This document shows positions 1 to 8,944 of a stretch of DNA of 64,000 nucleotides, piece after piece. The notes beneath the pieces were generated by a model. The model was not told the DNA's origin. It worked only from the letters and a program-made list of their open reading frames with translations, and ran no database searches. The stretch spans positions 124,001 through 188,000 of the forward strand of contig SVTJ01000001.1 in the NCBI GenBank assembly GCA_015063845.1. The letters run 5' to 3'. Within the stretch, counting starts at the first letter, position 1. Every line of letters starts with the position of its first letter. The translations under genes and the position numbers were made by a program. This DNA comes from Oscillospiraceae bacterium (GTDB lineage: Bacteria; Bacillota; Clostridia; Oscillospirales; CAG-272).

Positions 1-177
1 AGAGTGCAGATAGCAAAGCCTCTTAGTGAGGGCTTTGAGGGGGCAAACGGAGAGAAGCCTAAGAGAGTTACTGTTGTTAGAAAGGCGTCGGTCAATGTAG
101 GCAGAAACGATCTGTGTCCGTGTGGCTCGGGTAAAAAGTACAAGAAGTGCTGCGGTGCGCCGCAAAATCAGCAGTGA
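1..177 (+). CDS. secA: Preprotein translocase subunit SecA, C-terminal end (partial)
   Basis: Only the last 58 codons are present; the gene begins before the window. SecA is the cytosolic ATPase that drives preproteins through SecYEG. The visible part is the unstructured C-terminal linker followed by the SEC-C zinc motif, readable as [13 protein letters not shown] at about residues 39-51, which in SecA binds zinc and contacts SecB or ribosomes. The motif sits at the very end of the chain, as expected for SecA. Other proteins also carry SEC-C motifs, so the family call depends on the typical basic linker and terminal position; I consider SecA most likely. Confidence 0.8.
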   Translation, partial: RVQIAKPLSEGFEGANGEKPKRVTVVRKASVNVGRNDLCPCGSGKKYKKCCGAPQNQQ

Positions 178-214
178 TATATCAGAGAACTGTTAAACAC
201 AAAGGATTTCAAAA

Positions 215-898
215 ATGGGATTTGGAATTTTATTTATAGGTTATTTTGTTGCAGCAATAATCTTTATCGGGTATATGTCGATAGTGAGAGTGTTGGGATG
301 CGCTGTAATGCTCATCTCAACTCTTAAGCTGCGAAAGTACAATAGAACGTTCGATATGCTTTTGATAGTGCTGGGAGTATGTATCCTGTTCTATGGGTTT
401 GATGCGGTAGTTGATATTTTGGGCATAACACTTGCAGGTACTACGGCAACGCTCGTGCTATTGGCGGATACGTTGATAAACTTTGCACTGAACTCAAGCT
501 TGCTACTATCGATAAGAGCAATAGCCAAGGAGACTGAAACGGACAAGTTGTATTTTGCGGCGACGCGAAATCTTGTTTTCTTTGGAATATTGCTTGTTCT
601 TCAGCTTATTGCTAAGCTGCCTTTTAAGGTCACGCAGAATCTTAATATTATAGCTATCATTTTGTTGCTTGTGCTTTCGGTACTCAATCTTGTCCTTATT
701 TTCCGCTGTTACGCGCAGATATGTGATTCCGGCGACGTTGAGATGGAGAGAAAGCCTTCTCGGTTTGCGTTTGTAAATAAGTACAGAGATGAGATGGATA
801 AAAGACGCGCCGAGGCAGATGCTGAGCGTGAACGCATAAAGAGGGAGCGTGATATTAAGGGCGAGCAAAAGAGAAGAAATAAAAAGAATAAGAAATAG
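215..898 (+). CDS. Unrecognised multi-pass membrane protein
   Basis: A 227-residue protein I do not recognise. It has about five hydrophobic segments (roughly residues 5-32, 47-68, 77-100, 115-135 and 140-165). The cytosolic tail from about residue 180 is strongly charged, and its last 40 residues are almost entirely Lys, Arg, Glu and Asp with coiled-coil character. The ATG is preceded by an AAAGGA site. It ends 8 bases before the next membrane-protein gene, so the two are probably co-transcribed and may act together. No catalytic motif is visible. Confidence 0.6.
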   Translation: MGFGILFIGYFVAAIIFIGYMSIVRVLGCAVMLISTLKLRKYNRTFDMLLIVLGVCILFYGFDAVVDILGITLAGTTATLVLLADTLINFALNSSLLLSIRAIAKETETDKLYFAATRNLVFFGILLVLQLIAKLPFKVTQNLNIIAIILLLVLSVLNLVLIFRCYAQICDSGDVEMERKPSRFAFVNKYRDEMDKRRAEADAERERIKRERDIKGEQKRRNKKNKK

Positions 899-906
899 GA
901 GGAAAT

Positions 907-2277
907 ATGCAAAGGTCAAAAAGATATGTAAATTTTAAAGCTATTGGATTATCACTTATATTCTTGTTCAATCCAAATATCAATATCATAGATGTTCTTC
1001 CAGATTTCATAGGTTACATACTTCTTTGTCTGGCACTTGTTAAGCTTGCGGATCTTAATGATACGCTTTCGGAGGCACTCGATGCTTTTAAAAAGCTTAT
1101 AATAATCGATGCAGCAAAGATACTTGCGCTTATGTGGACCTTTGGTATCAGCGTGAGCAGTGAACGCAACTCATCGATCCTTTTGTGGGCGTTTGTTTTC
1201 GGAGTGCTTGAGCTTATATTTGTGATCCCCGCTTTTATCAAGCTTTTCAAGGGATTGTCAGAGATAGGTTATCTTTATGAGAATAGCTCAATAATCGCCA
1301 GCAAGCGCGCGTATTCAAAAAACAAAACGGACAAACTTTGCGTTTTTACGGTAGTATTTCTTGGATTTAAGGCACTTATGTCGTTTGTCCCAGAGCTATT
1401 GAATTTGACGTCTCCAGAGTATTACGACGGAAATACAACGCAAAATCTCTATCAGTTTATAGGTACTATTCGCCTTTTGGCATTTGTTCCCACGCTTATT
1501 TTCGGTATCGTGTGGCTCTGCCGTGTATTGGCGTATTTCAAAAAGGTAAACAGTGATGAGATACTTATGCCTGCACTTGATAAGGCGTATGCAGAAAAGG
1601 TGCTTCCGAGAGACGGAATATTTATTATAAGAAATGTTACTACGGCTCTTTTGATACTTGCCGTCTCATGTGTGCTTTGTTTTGATCTGAGACTTGAAAA
1701 TATAAACGTTATTCCAGATTTTTTATCTGCTGTACTGCTTATATGCTTTTTTATTGTGCTGGGGAAAAAGATAAAAATAAAAAAGGCAATACCTATATTG
1801 CTGGGTGCCGTATATTTTGTCACATCAGCATTGGCAAGTTTTTTTGAATTTAAGTTCTTTGAGAATTATTATTACAGTGCGGTTTACAGAAGTGCTGACG
1901 CATTGAACGCTTACAGAGCGATGCTGATATCATCAATAGCAAACGTTTTGGCATTTGTTGCAATATTTGTTTGCGTATTGATCTCTCTAAAGAAGATCAT
2001 AGCCGAGCATTGTGGACATATAACGATAAGCGGAGAGAGCGCATCGGGCGCACAGCTTGATATGTCGATAAAGAAAGAGTTGAACAAAAACATAATTATT
2101 TGTGCGGTTGGCTTGGCGGTGTATGCTATTACAAACATTTGCTACGTTCTTCTTGCCAAGGAATACGGTTTTATGTTCTTCATTGATGTTGTTGGAGCAA
2201 TAATATTTGTGGTAACGTTTTTTAAGGCTTATTTTGATATTTCAGCGGCAGTTAAAGCTAAATATATACTGTCATAA
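907..2277 (+). CDS. Unrecognised polytopic membrane protein with an internal repeat
   Basis: A 456-residue integral membrane protein, starting 8 bases after the previous gene behind a GGAGG site. It has about ten hydrophobic stretches and no signal peptide. A motif of the form N-I-N-(I/V)-x-PDF followed by a hydrophobic helix occurs twice, at about residues 24-40 and 264-280, which suggests an old duplication of a membrane module. I cannot assign a function. Co-transcription with the preceding membrane protein is likely from the short spacing. Confidence 0.6.
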   Translation: MQRSKRYVNFKAIGLSLIFLFNPNINIIDVLPDFIGYILLCLALVKLADLNDTLSEALDAFKKLIIIDAAKILALMWTFGISVSSERNSSILLWAFVFGVLELIFVIPAFIKLFKGLSEIGYLYENSSIIASKRAYSKNKTDKLCVFTVVFLGFKALMSFVPELLNLTSPEYYDGNTTQNLYQFIGTIRLLAFVPTLIFGIVWLCRVLAYFKKVNSDEILMPALDKAYAEKVLPRDGIFIIRNVTTALLILAVSCVLCFDLRLENINVIPDFLSAVLLICFFIVLGKKIKIKKAIPILLGAVYFVTSALASFFEFKFFENYYYSAVYRSADALNAYRAMLISSIANVLAFVAIFVCVLISLKKIIAEHCGHITISGESASGAQLDMSIKKELNKNIIICAVGLAVYAITNICYVLLAKEYGFMFFIDVVGAIIFVVTFFKAYFDISAAVKAKYILS

Positions 2278-2290
2278 ATTACCGCCGAAT

Positions 2291-2434
2291 TGTACGAATA
2301 TAACTGTACGATTTGAGCATACTTAATATTGCAAAGGGCAATAGCCCAATGCAAAATCTTGACTTTCAGGCAGGTCTTTCGTTATCGAATTTTCTGTGTA
2401 GGCGTTCATTCCGTCTATGAGGGACGCTTACAGA
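2291..2434 (+). promoter_or_regulatory. Structured leader upstream of a small gene
   Basis: The 181-base gap before the small gene at 2459 contains two possible hairpins. One is GGGC/GCCC at 2336-2347. The other is an 11-bp stem formed by 2397-2407 and 2422-2432 with two or three G-U pairs, ending about 16 bases before the ribosome binding site. This could be a 5' leader that controls the small protein or an independent RNA. I recognise no known riboswitch class. Confidence 0.3.
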
Positions 2435-2458
2435 GATCGTTGATTAAAAGGAGACGTT

Positions 2459-2650
2459 ATGGAAAAGCCGAAAAGCAAGAAGAAAATAGAATACACCTAC
2501 GATATCAACAGGTGTGAAAGTATTTTTGACGCACCCGATGATCAGCCGTACCTCGACAGTACCGAGGGCGGAAAATGGGGAAAGGGAAAGGACGATATGC
2601 CTAACAGCTTATACGATTATACCCCCTATAACAACCCATTGCCATATTGA
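2459..2650 (+). CDS. Small hydrophilic protein of unknown function
   Basis: A 63-residue protein with a Lys-rich N-terminus, an acidic middle and a C-terminus rich in Tyr, Asn and Pro (it ends NNPLPY). AAGGAG lies 5 bases before the ATG, and a strong terminator follows 15 bases after the stop, so the gene forms its own transcription unit. No transmembrane segment, Cys cluster or known domain is visible. Overlapping ORFs in the other frames lack such a site. It looks real but cannot be assigned. Confidence 0.5.
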   Translation: MEKPKSKKKIEYTYDINRCESIFDAPDDQPYLDSTEGGKWGKGKDDMPNSLYDYTPYNNPLPY

Positions 2651-2664
2651 TAGGTGGAAACGAC

Positions 2665-2702
2665 ACCCGACCGATGCTTACGCTTCGGTCGGGTCGCTCT
2701 TT
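2665..2702 (+). terminator. Rho-independent terminator
   Basis: A 10-bp perfect stem (2665-2674 with 2685-2694) is followed by CGCTCTTTTTC. It closes the small-protein transcript and separates it from the SRP RNA promoter. Confidence 0.8.
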
Positions 2703-2737
2703 TTCATAAAAAAGATTTTAAAAATTTTAAAATATAC

Positions 2738-2766
2738 TTGAAAATACAGCTATAATCTGCTATAAT
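2738..2766 (+). promoter_or_regulatory. Sigma-A promoter of the SRP RNA
   Basis: TTGAAA at 2738-2743, a 17-base spacer and TATAAT at 2761-2766. Transcription would start near 2773, about 32 bases before the terminal helix of the RNA, leaving a short 5' leader to be trimmed. Confidence 0.75.
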
Positions 2767-2804
2767 ATATAGGTAACTGAAATTTGGGCAAAAGCCTAAA
2801 TGAC

Positions 2805-3103
2805 AGGCTGTAAAATAAGGCCATACAAGCCGGGGAATTAGCGGAGCCCTGTACCTGAAATCCGCTACAGCAGGGGTGTATTCCTTTTTTGAGGACCGAG
2901 TTTTGGCGGTCTGTTGCCGTTCCTGCTGCGTTGAGGAGTGGGTCTTGCGCAATTAAGGGCTGTGAACCATGTCAGGTGGGGAACCAAGCAGCATTAAGCG
3001 GTTTACTTGATGTGCCGCGAGGTAGCCTGCTCGGAGCAGGAGGTACGGTGTACGCGTGGAAATGACGTTCGATCTTTAGGTGTATGGTCTTATTATGCAG
3101 CCT
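2805..3103 (+). ncRNA. ffs: Signal recognition particle RNA, large Bacillus type
   Basis: This RNA is the scaffold of the signal recognition particle, which binds Ffh and targets membrane proteins co-translationally. The Ffh-binding hairpin is clear near 2968-2996: TGTCAGG, a GGAA tetraloop closed by U-A and two G-C pairs, then AAGCAGCA. The 5' part has the Alu-like segment with GGGGAATTAGCGG and GCCCTGTAC, as in the Bacillus scRNA. The ends pair over about 23 bp (2805-2827 with 3081-3103). The mature RNA probably lies inside, about 2815-3095. It lies directly upstream of dnaX, as in other Bacillota. Confidence 0.92.
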
Positions 3104-3129
3104 GTTTCTATTGAGAGGAGGAGAGTGCT

Positions 3130-4710
3130 ATGCATCAGGCATTGTATAGAAAATGGCGTCCGCAAACGTTTGATGACGTATGCGGTCAGGAGCACATTAC
3201 CTCAATTTTAAAATATGAGACTGAGCACAACAAGTTTTCTCACGCATATTTGTTTTGTGGCTCTCGCGGAACAGGAAAGACCACTTGCGCGAAAATACTT
3301 GCTAAGGCTGTCAACTGTGAAAGTCCCGTGAACGGAAGTCCGTGTAACAAGTGCGCGTCGTGTCTCGCAATCGACAGCGGTGCTGCGACGGACGTCCTTG
3401 AAATGGATGCTGCATCGAACAACGGTGTCGATAATATTAGAGACATCAGAGATGAAGTCGTATATATGCCAACGTCGCTAAAATACCGTGTGTATATAGT
3501 CGACGAGGTGCATATGCTCAGTGGAAGCGCTTTTAACGCACTCTTGAAGACGCTTGAAGAGCCGCCTGCTCACGTTGTGTTTGTGCTTGCTACTACCGAG
3601 CTTCACAAGCTTCCAACTACAATTATATCCAGATGTCAACGTTTTGACTTCCGACGTATTTCAACCGAAGTACTTATGGATAGGTTGTCGTATATCGCAG
3701 AAAATGAAGGCATTAAGTATCAAAAAGATGCCTTGCGCGTTATAGCGAAAATAGCCCAGGGCGGTATGAGAGATGCTATAAGCTTGCTTGAGCTTTGCGC
3801 GGGAACACGCAATGAGGTCGATCTTGCTGTCGTTAACGAAACGCTTGGCGCGGGGGATAGAGACAGTATCGATAATACCGTAAGGGCAATTGCGCGAGGT
3901 AATTACGATGCAATATTTGCAACTGTAAACGATGTGGTAAACTCATCAAAGGACATAACGGTATTTTGGGAAGACCTTGCGGCATATTACAGAGATATGT
4001 TGGTTATGAAAACCACCGCTTCCGCTCAAAGGTATCTTGATCTTACAGAAAATGAGAGCGAGCAGCTTAAGGCAACATGTTCTTTGTTTACAAAAGAGAC
4101 ATTGCTCTGGCATTGTAAGGTCATTGACGAAGCGTATCACATTATGAAAAAATCGGGCGGAGCTAAGCGTACCGTGGCTGAAATGGCGCTTATAAGAATA
4201 TGTGACGGAACGCTTGATAATTCCGTTGATGCGCTGTCTTCCAGAATATCAAAGCTTGAAAACGCTTTGGCGTCGGGCGTGTATAAGTCGGCTGCGGCTG
4301 TTGATTCGAATGAGACTAAGGCGAAAGAATCTACTGACACAAAAGCACCTAAAAACGAGGAAGCAGTAGCAGAAACAAAACCAAGTGAACTCCAAAAAGC
4401 AGATACGGGCAAGTGCGAATTGAAGACGCTAAGAGGATGGTACGAGATCGCAGAAAAGGCGGCAGCAGGAGACGCATCGTTGGGTGCATTTCTTAAGATG
4501 GCTAAAGCTTTTGTTGACGAAGACGGAAATATATACGTCAAGTACCCTAACGATTTTGTGAAAACCATGGTTGAAAGTGCTCACGCGGAGGACGCAATAC
4601 TTGCGGCTATCCGTTTGGTGCTTAAAAACGATATTTCACGCGATAAACTCATTTTCGGTATGTTAGACGGTGATGAGAGCGGCGATGAATTTGAAGATAT
4701 GATTATATAA
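3130..4710 (+). CDS. dnaX: DNA polymerase III subunit gamma/tau
   Basis: A 526-residue clamp-loader ATPase, which loads the beta clamp and links the replicative polymerases. Visible features: Walker A GSRGTGKTT at residues 44-52, a four-Cys zinc module just after it (about residues 63-77), the Walker B DEVH motif, and the sensor ISRCQ motif. The C-terminal third (from about residue 390) begins with a low-complexity Lys/Glu/Ala linker, then a tau-like domain. The start follows GAGAGGAGGAGAG. It is followed after 16 bases by ybaB and then recR, the classic order. I saw no convincing slippery site for a gamma-only product. Confidence 0.96.
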   Translation: MHQALYRKWRPQTFDDVCGQEHITSILKYETEHNKFSHAYLFCGSRGTGKTTCAKILAKAVNCESPVNGSPCNKCASCLAIDSGAATDVLEMDAASNNGVDNIRDIRDEVVYMPTSLKYRVYIVDEVHMLSGSAFNALLKTLEEPPAHVVFVLATTELHKLPTTIISRCQRFDFRRISTEVLMDRLSYIAENEGIKYQKDALRVIAKIAQGGMRDAISLLELCAGTRNEVDLAVVNETLGAGDRDSIDNTVRAIARGNYDAIFATVNDVVNSSKDITVFWEDLAAYYRDMLVMKTTASAQRYLDLTENESEQLKATCSLFTKETLLWHCKVIDEAYHIMKKSGGAKRTVAEMALIRICDGTLDNSVDALSSRISKLENALASGVYKSAAAVDSNETKAKESTDTKAPKNEEAVAETKPSELQKADTGKCELKTLRGWYEIAEKAAAGDASLGAFLKMAKAFVDEDGNIYVKYPNDFVKTMVESAHAEDAILAAIRLVLKNDISRDKLIFGMLDGDESGDEFEDMII

Positions 4711-4726
4711 AAAGGAGTTAAAAACT

Positions 4727-5074
4727 ATGAGAGCAAACATCCCGAAGGGAATGGGCGGCGGCCCTCAGAATATGAACGCAATGATAAAGCAGGCACAGAA
4801 GATGCAGGAGGATATGGCAGCGCTTCAGGAAGAGCTTGATGCGCGTGAGTACGATATCTCTGCCGGCGGCGGTGTTGTCGGTGTTAAGATAAACGGCAAG
4901 AAAGAGATACTTTCTATCGATATTCAGCCCGAAATAGTTGATCCCGATGATATCGAAACACTTTCCGATATACTCGTTGCTGCTGTGAATGAGGCGATAA
5001 AGAGAGTTGACGATACAAACAATGCGGAAATGTCCAAGATAACCGGTAGCGTTGGCTTCCCGGGAATGTTCTGA
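4727..5074 (+). CDS. ybaB: YbaB/EbfC family nucleoid-associated protein
   Basis: A 115-residue DNA-binding protein of the YbaB/EbfC family, which forms dimers that bind DNA and is usually encoded between dnaX and recR, as here. Its typical features are visible: a Gly/Met-rich N-terminus, an amphipathic helix (about residues 18-38), the motif GGGVVGVKINGKKEI, a D-P-D-D-x-E-x-L-x-D segment and a Gly-Phe-Pro-Gly tail. AAAGGAG precedes the ATG. It ends one base before the recR start, which implies coupling. Confidence 0.93.
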   Translation: MRANIPKGMGGGPQNMNAMIKQAQKMQEDMAALQEELDAREYDISAGGGVVGVKINGKKEILSIDIQPEIVDPDDIETLSDILVAAVNEAIKRVDDTNNAEMSKITGSVGFPGMF

Positions 5075-5075
5075 T

Positions 5076-5675
5076 ATGACGGATTATATTGAGTCGCTCC
5101 AGAGACTTTCGGAGCAATTCTCAAAGCTTCAGGGTGTTGGACGTAAAAGCGCTATGAGAATGGCATTTTCGCTCATAGAGTTTGATGATGAATCCGCACA
5201 AGAGTTTGCGCAGGCGATCATTGACGCAAAGAGAATGATACACAGATGTCCGCTTTGCGGAAACCTTACCGATAAGGACGAGTGCTATGTTTGCTCGGAT
5301 CTTTCGAGAGATACAAGTATTATTTGTGTTGTTGAGGACGTAAAAGCACTTATGTCTATCGAAAAGGTAAGGGAGTATAAGGGAGTGTACCACGTGCTTC
5401 ACGGAGCGATATCTCCCGTTAACGGCATCACCCCCGATAAGATACGCATCAAGGAGCTCATAGAGCGTGTTGGAAGCGGTGACGTTAACGAAGTTATCGT
5501 TGCCACGAACCCTACACAAGACGGCGAGGTTACGGCGATGTATATCTCGAAGTATCTAAAGCCCTTGGGGGTGAAGGTAACAAGACTTGCATACGGTATT
5601 CCGGTGGGCTCTGATCTTGAATATGCGGACGAGATAACCTTGGGCCGTGCTATTGAGGGCAGACGTGACGTTTAA
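5076..5675 (+). CDS. recR: Recombination protein RecR
   Basis: A 199-residue recombination mediator that works with RecO (and RecF) to load RecA at gaps. Visible: an N-terminal helix-hairpin-helix (LQGVGRKSAMRMAF), a four-Cys zinc finger (CPLCGNL...CYVC, about residues 56-71), and a TOPRIM core (VVEDVKAL, later ATNPTQDGE). I chose the ATG at 5076 over an in-frame upstream start at 5052, because that start lies inside ybaB and adds an atypical extension; the length then matches the usual 198 or so. It lies one base after ybaB and is followed by a terminator. Confidence 0.95.
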   Translation: MTDYIESLQRLSEQFSKLQGVGRKSAMRMAFSLIEFDDESAQEFAQAIIDAKRMIHRCPLCGNLTDKDECYVCSDLSRDTSIICVVEDVKALMSIEKVREYKGVYHVLHGAISPVNGITPDKIRIKELIERVGSGDVNEVIVATNPTQDGEVTAMYISKYLKPLGVKVTRLAYGIPVGSDLEYADEITLGRAIEGRRDV

Positions 5676-5681
5676 TACATA

Positions 5682-5716
5682 AAAAAAGCAGACGGTTTTA
5701 TTCGTCTGCTTTTTTG
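5682..5716 (+). terminator. Rho-independent terminator after recR
   Basis: A perfect stem GCAGACG/CGTCTGC, extended by A/T pairs on both sides, ends in a run of T. It closes the SRP RNA-dnaX-ybaB-recR unit. Confidence 0.85.
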
Positions 5717-5752
5717 CATATATTATCTTAAATGAATAAGCGGAGGAACGTT

Positions 5753-6931
5753 ATGCAGTCAAAACGGAGAAACACGAGACGTATAAAAATTATTGCCATT
5801 ATTATATCATTGGCAATGCTGTGCTCTGTGAGCGTGATTTATGCGGTTGCTGAGGAAGCAAATAAGTATCCTACTCTTAATCTGGATTGCAGATCGGCGC
5901 TTCTCATGGAAGCAGAGACGGGGAAGATATTGTATGCTAACAATGAAAATGAAGCATTGCCGCCTGCTTCTGTTACAAAGGTTATGACGTTGCTTCTGGT
6001 GATGGAAGCACTTGAAAGTAAAAAGATTGCGCTTACCGATATGGTGGCGGCAAGTGAGCACGCTTGTTCAATGGGAGGCTCGCAAATATATCTGGAGGTG
6101 GGGGAGCAGATGTCTGTTGAGGACCTGCTGAAAAGTGTTGTCATAGCTTCCGCAAACGATGCAGCAGTTACTCTTGCAGAATACATAGCGGGTACGGAAG
6201 ATGCATTTGTTGAGATGATGAACAAAAAAGCCGCAGAGCTTGGAATGAAAAACACTAATTTTGAAAACACTAACGGGCTGGATGATACGACGCAAAATCA
6301 TGTTACTTCCGCTATGGATATAGCTATCATGTCGCGCGAATTGATAAAATATAAAAAGATCACCGAGTATAGCAGCATATGGATGGATACTGTCAGAAAC
6401 GGCGAATTCGGCCTTACGAATACAAATAGACTTATAAGATTTTATAAAGGCGCAACGGGATTGAAAACTGGATCTACATCAAAGGCGGGCTTTTGTATTA
6501 CCGCAACAGCCGAGCGAGACGGCATGACGCTTATAGCGGTCATTATGGCATCTCCGAGCAGAGATGCGAGAAATGCATCAGCAGTATCGCTGTTAAATTA
6601 CGGATTTTCAAATTTTGCATTATACCGTGATGCGGAGTGTGCAGGGGAGAGTGTGAAGGTTATAAACGGAGTTGAAAATACGTGTTCGACTGTGAAAGAG
6701 GGATTTGTTGCTGTCGTTCCGAAATCAAGTATCGGGCAGGTGGAAAAGGTGTGCGAAATATCGCAAGAAATAAGTGCTCCCGTGAAAATAGGAGATGAGG
6801 TAGGAAAGGTACAATACACGCTGAACGGAGAAGAGCTGGGGAGCGTAAGAGTGTTGGCAAATAAGGAAATAAAACAGTTAAATTTCTTTGATATTTTGAT
6901 AAGAATAATTGCAAAAATGGTACTAAAATAA
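5753..6931 (+). CDS. D-alanyl-D-alanine carboxypeptidase (DacF/PBP5 type), active-site motifs intact
   Basis: A 392-residue low-molecular-weight penicillin-binding protein that trims the terminal D-Ala from peptidoglycan stem peptides outside the membrane. It has an N-terminal signal or anchor (residues 11-33) and all three catalytic motifs: SVTK (Ser73, Lys76), SAN and KTG in GLKTGSTSKAGF. A C-terminal beta domain ends in a hydrophobic helix with basic residues (FFDILIRIIAKMVLK), the usual amphipathic membrane anchor. I chose the ATG at 5753 because GGAGG lies 7 bases upstream; an earlier in-frame ATG at 5732 has no site. Compare the motif-dead homologue at 45835-47181. Confidence 0.9.
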   Translation: MQSKRRNTRRIKIIAIIISLAMLCSVSVIYAVAEEANKYPTLNLDCRSALLMEAETGKILYANNENEALPPASVTKVMTLLLVMEALESKKIALTDMVAASEHACSMGGSQIYLEVGEQMSVEDLLKSVVIASANDAAVTLAEYIAGTEDAFVEMMNKKAAELGMKNTNFENTNGLDDTTQNHVTSAMDIAIMSRELIKYKKITEYSSIWMDTVRNGEFGLTNTNRLIRFYKGATGLKTGSTSKAGFCITATAERDGMTLIAVIMASPSRDARNASAVSLLNYGFSNFALYRDAECAGESVKVINGVENTCSTVKEGFVAVVPKSSIGQVEKVCEISQEISAPVKIGDEVGKVQYTLNGEELGSVRVLANKEIKQLNFFDILIRIIAKMVLK

Positions 6932-7078
6932 TTAAACCGTTGTGATTTAATAAAAAAACGAAATTAATATTATAAAAATCCAAATTGTTACAAAAAAATC
7001 ACAAATTATTATTAAATATATTCATTTTATGTTATATAATATAATCCTACGTTTTTATATAGATAGTGAGGGACCAAA

Positions 7079-8419
7079 ATGACGTTAAGATTAAAGGATA
7101 AGTATATCAAATCTTTTGTGGATGAAGCTGAACTTAAGGCAATTCAGTCGGAGATAACCTGTGCTCATAAGCAGCTTCTTGAGGGAACAGGTGCAGGCAA
7201 TGCATTCCTTGGATGGACTACGCTTCCAGATGACTACGACAAAGAAGAATTTGAAAGAATAAAAAAGGCGAGCGAGAGAATAAAAAAGAGCTGTGACGTA
7301 TTCGTTGTTATCGGTATCGGCGGTTCATATCTTGGCGCGCGTGCCGTCATTGAATTTATAAAGTCTCCCCTTTATAATAACCTTAAGAAGGATACCCCCG
7401 ATATTTACTTTGCGGGATGCAATATAAGCGCTCAGTATCTCAATGAGATACTTTCCATTTGTGAGGATAAGGATGTTTGCATCAACGTTATATCTAAGTC
7501 GGGAACAACTACCGAGCCTGCGGTCGCATTCCGTGTATTCCGCGCTTTACTTGAAAAGAAGTACGGCAAGGACGGTGCAAAGGAAAGAATATTTGTTACG
7601 ACTGATAAGGCACGCGGAACACTTAAAAAGTTTGCCGATGAGGAAGGCTACGAGACGTTCGTAGTTCCCGATAACGTTGGCGGGCGTTTCTCGGTTCTTA
7701 CCGCTGTTGGCCTTCTTCCTATATCCGTTGCGGGAATAGACATTGATATGCTCATGAAGGGTGCGTCTGACGCTGCGCAGTACTGCAAGGCAACAGCTGA
7801 CATTGATAAAAATGATTGTATGAAGTACGTTGCTCTCAGAAATCTTATGTACAGAAATGGCAAGTCACTCGAGGTCATGGTAAGCTACGAGCCCTATGCC
7901 GCAATGTTCAACGAGTGGTGGAAGCAGCTTTATGGCGAGAGCGAGGGAAAGGATGGAAAGGGTATATTCCCGTCTTCTGTGATCTTCTCCACAGATCTGC
8001 ACTCACTCGGTCAGATACTGCAGGACGGTCAGAGAAATCTGTTTGAGACTGTAGTGTACGTAAAGGAACCCGCGACAAAGCTTGAGATACCCTACGATGA
8101 GGCAAACGTTGACGGTCTTAATTTCCTTGCTGGCGTTGACCTTAATGACGTTAACAACAAGGCGATGAAGGGAACTATACTTGCTCATATCGACGGTAAT
8201 GCTCCCAATATCTTCATTGAGATCGAAGATAAGAGCGAGCATTCACTTGGATATCTGCTGTATTTCTTTGAGTTTGCTTGCGGCGTTTCCGGATACGTTC
8301 TTGGCGTAAATCCCTTTGACCAGCCCGGTGTTGAAGCATACAAAAAGAATATGTTCGCGCTTCTCGGAAAGCCCGGATATGAGGAACAGAAGAAGGCTCT
8401 GGAAGAAAGATTAAAATAA
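7079..8419 (+). CDS. pgi: Glucose-6-phosphate isomerase
   Basis: A 446-residue enzyme of the Bacillus-type length, interconverting glucose 6-phosphate and fructose 6-phosphate in glycolysis and gluconeogenesis. Recognisable segments are [28 protein letters not shown] (sugar-phosphate binding), [16 protein letters not shown], and a late conserved segment ending [12 protein letters not shown]. The ATG follows GTGAGGGA. The 147-base gap upstream is very AT-rich with two overlapping TATAAT hexamers (7035-7045) but no good -35, so the promoter is uncertain. It is monocistronic by spacing. Confidence 0.95.
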   Translation: MTLRLKDKYIKSFVDEAELKAIQSEITCAHKQLLEGTGAGNAFLGWTTLPDDYDKEEFERIKKASERIKKSCDVFVVIGIGGSYLGARAVIEFIKSPLYNNLKKDTPDIYFAGCNISAQYLNEILSICEDKDVCINVISKSGTTTEPAVAFRVFRALLEKKYGKDGAKERIFVTTDKARGTLKKFADEEGYETFVVPDNVGGRFSVLTAVGLLPISVAGIDIDMLMKGASDAAQYCKATADIDKNDCMKYVALRNLMYRNGKSLEVMVSYEPYAAMFNEWWKQLYGESEGKDGKGIFPSSVIFSTDLHSLGQILQDGQRNLFETVVYVKEPATKLEIPYDEANVDGLNFLAGVDLNDVNNKAMKGTILAHIDGNAPNIFIEIEDKSEHSLGYLLYFFEFACGVSGYVLGVNPFDQPGVEAYKKNMFALLGKPGYEEQKKALEERLK

Positions 8420-8441
8420 TTATCTTTTTTTCAAATAACTC

Positions 8442-8470
8442 TTGCAAAAATCTGCTTTATTTGTTATAAT
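8442..8470 (+). promoter_or_regulatory. Sigma-A promoter for the small P-loop gene
   Basis: TTGCAA at 8442-8447, a 17-base spacer and TATAAT at 8465-8470. It lies 46 bases before the start at 8517, so this gene has its own promoter apart from pgi. Confidence 0.65.
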
Positions 8471-8516
8471 ATATTTGAGCAGTAAATTACTGCAATAAAT
8501 TTATCGGAGGTCCGGA

Positions 8517-8924
8517 ATGTTAAAATTGATAATCGGTGTAAAAGGCACGGGTAAAACCAAAAATCTCATCAACTTGGTAAATACCGCATCTGAAAACTCT
8601 CACGGCGATGTAGTTTGTATCGAAAAGGGTACAAAGCTCCGTTATGATGTAAAGTATACAGCAAGACTTATTGATACTAATGAATATTACGTAACCGATG
8701 CACAGTCGTTGTACGGCTTCATCGCAGGTATATTGGCAAGTAATCACGACGTTACCGATCTTTTCATAGACTCTGCTCTCAAGATCTGCCAGAATGATAT
8801 TGTTGCGTTTGATGCTTTTGTTGAAGAGGTAAACACTCTCGCAGCAAAGCTCAATGTTAAGGTAACTATGACTTCCTCTATTCCCGTTGAGGAAGCAAGT
8901 GAGATAGTTAAGAAATATCTCTAA
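8517..8924 (+). CDS. Small P-loop NTPase-like protein, function unknown
   Basis: A 135-residue protein beginning directly with a Walker A motif (GVKGTGKT at residues 7-14) after a single beta strand. A hydrophobic strand followed by Asp (DLFIDS) could be Walker B. The chain is too short for a complete helicase or AAA+ protein and has no membrane segment. The late segment with VKVTMTSSIP resembles the strand-sensor part of a minimal P-loop fold. A good ribosome site (CGGAGG) and its own promoter and terminator show a real, independently expressed gene. Function is not assignable from the sequence. Confidence 0.65.
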   Translation: MLKLIIGVKGTGKTKNLINLVNTASENSHGDVVCIEKGTKLRYDVKYTARLIDTNEYYVTDAQSLYGFIAGILASNHDVTDLFIDSALKICQNDIVAFDAFVEEVNTLAAKLNVKVTMTSSIPVEEASEIVKKYL

Positions 8925-8944
8925 TTTGAATTACACAATTTACT

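Noticed and set aside
4140-4170. Possible programmed frameshift site in dnaX (ATGAAAAAATC)
   Set aside because: The A run lies near codon 340, inside the ATPase module, with no strong downstream hairpin and far from the usual position; a shift would yield an unusually short product.
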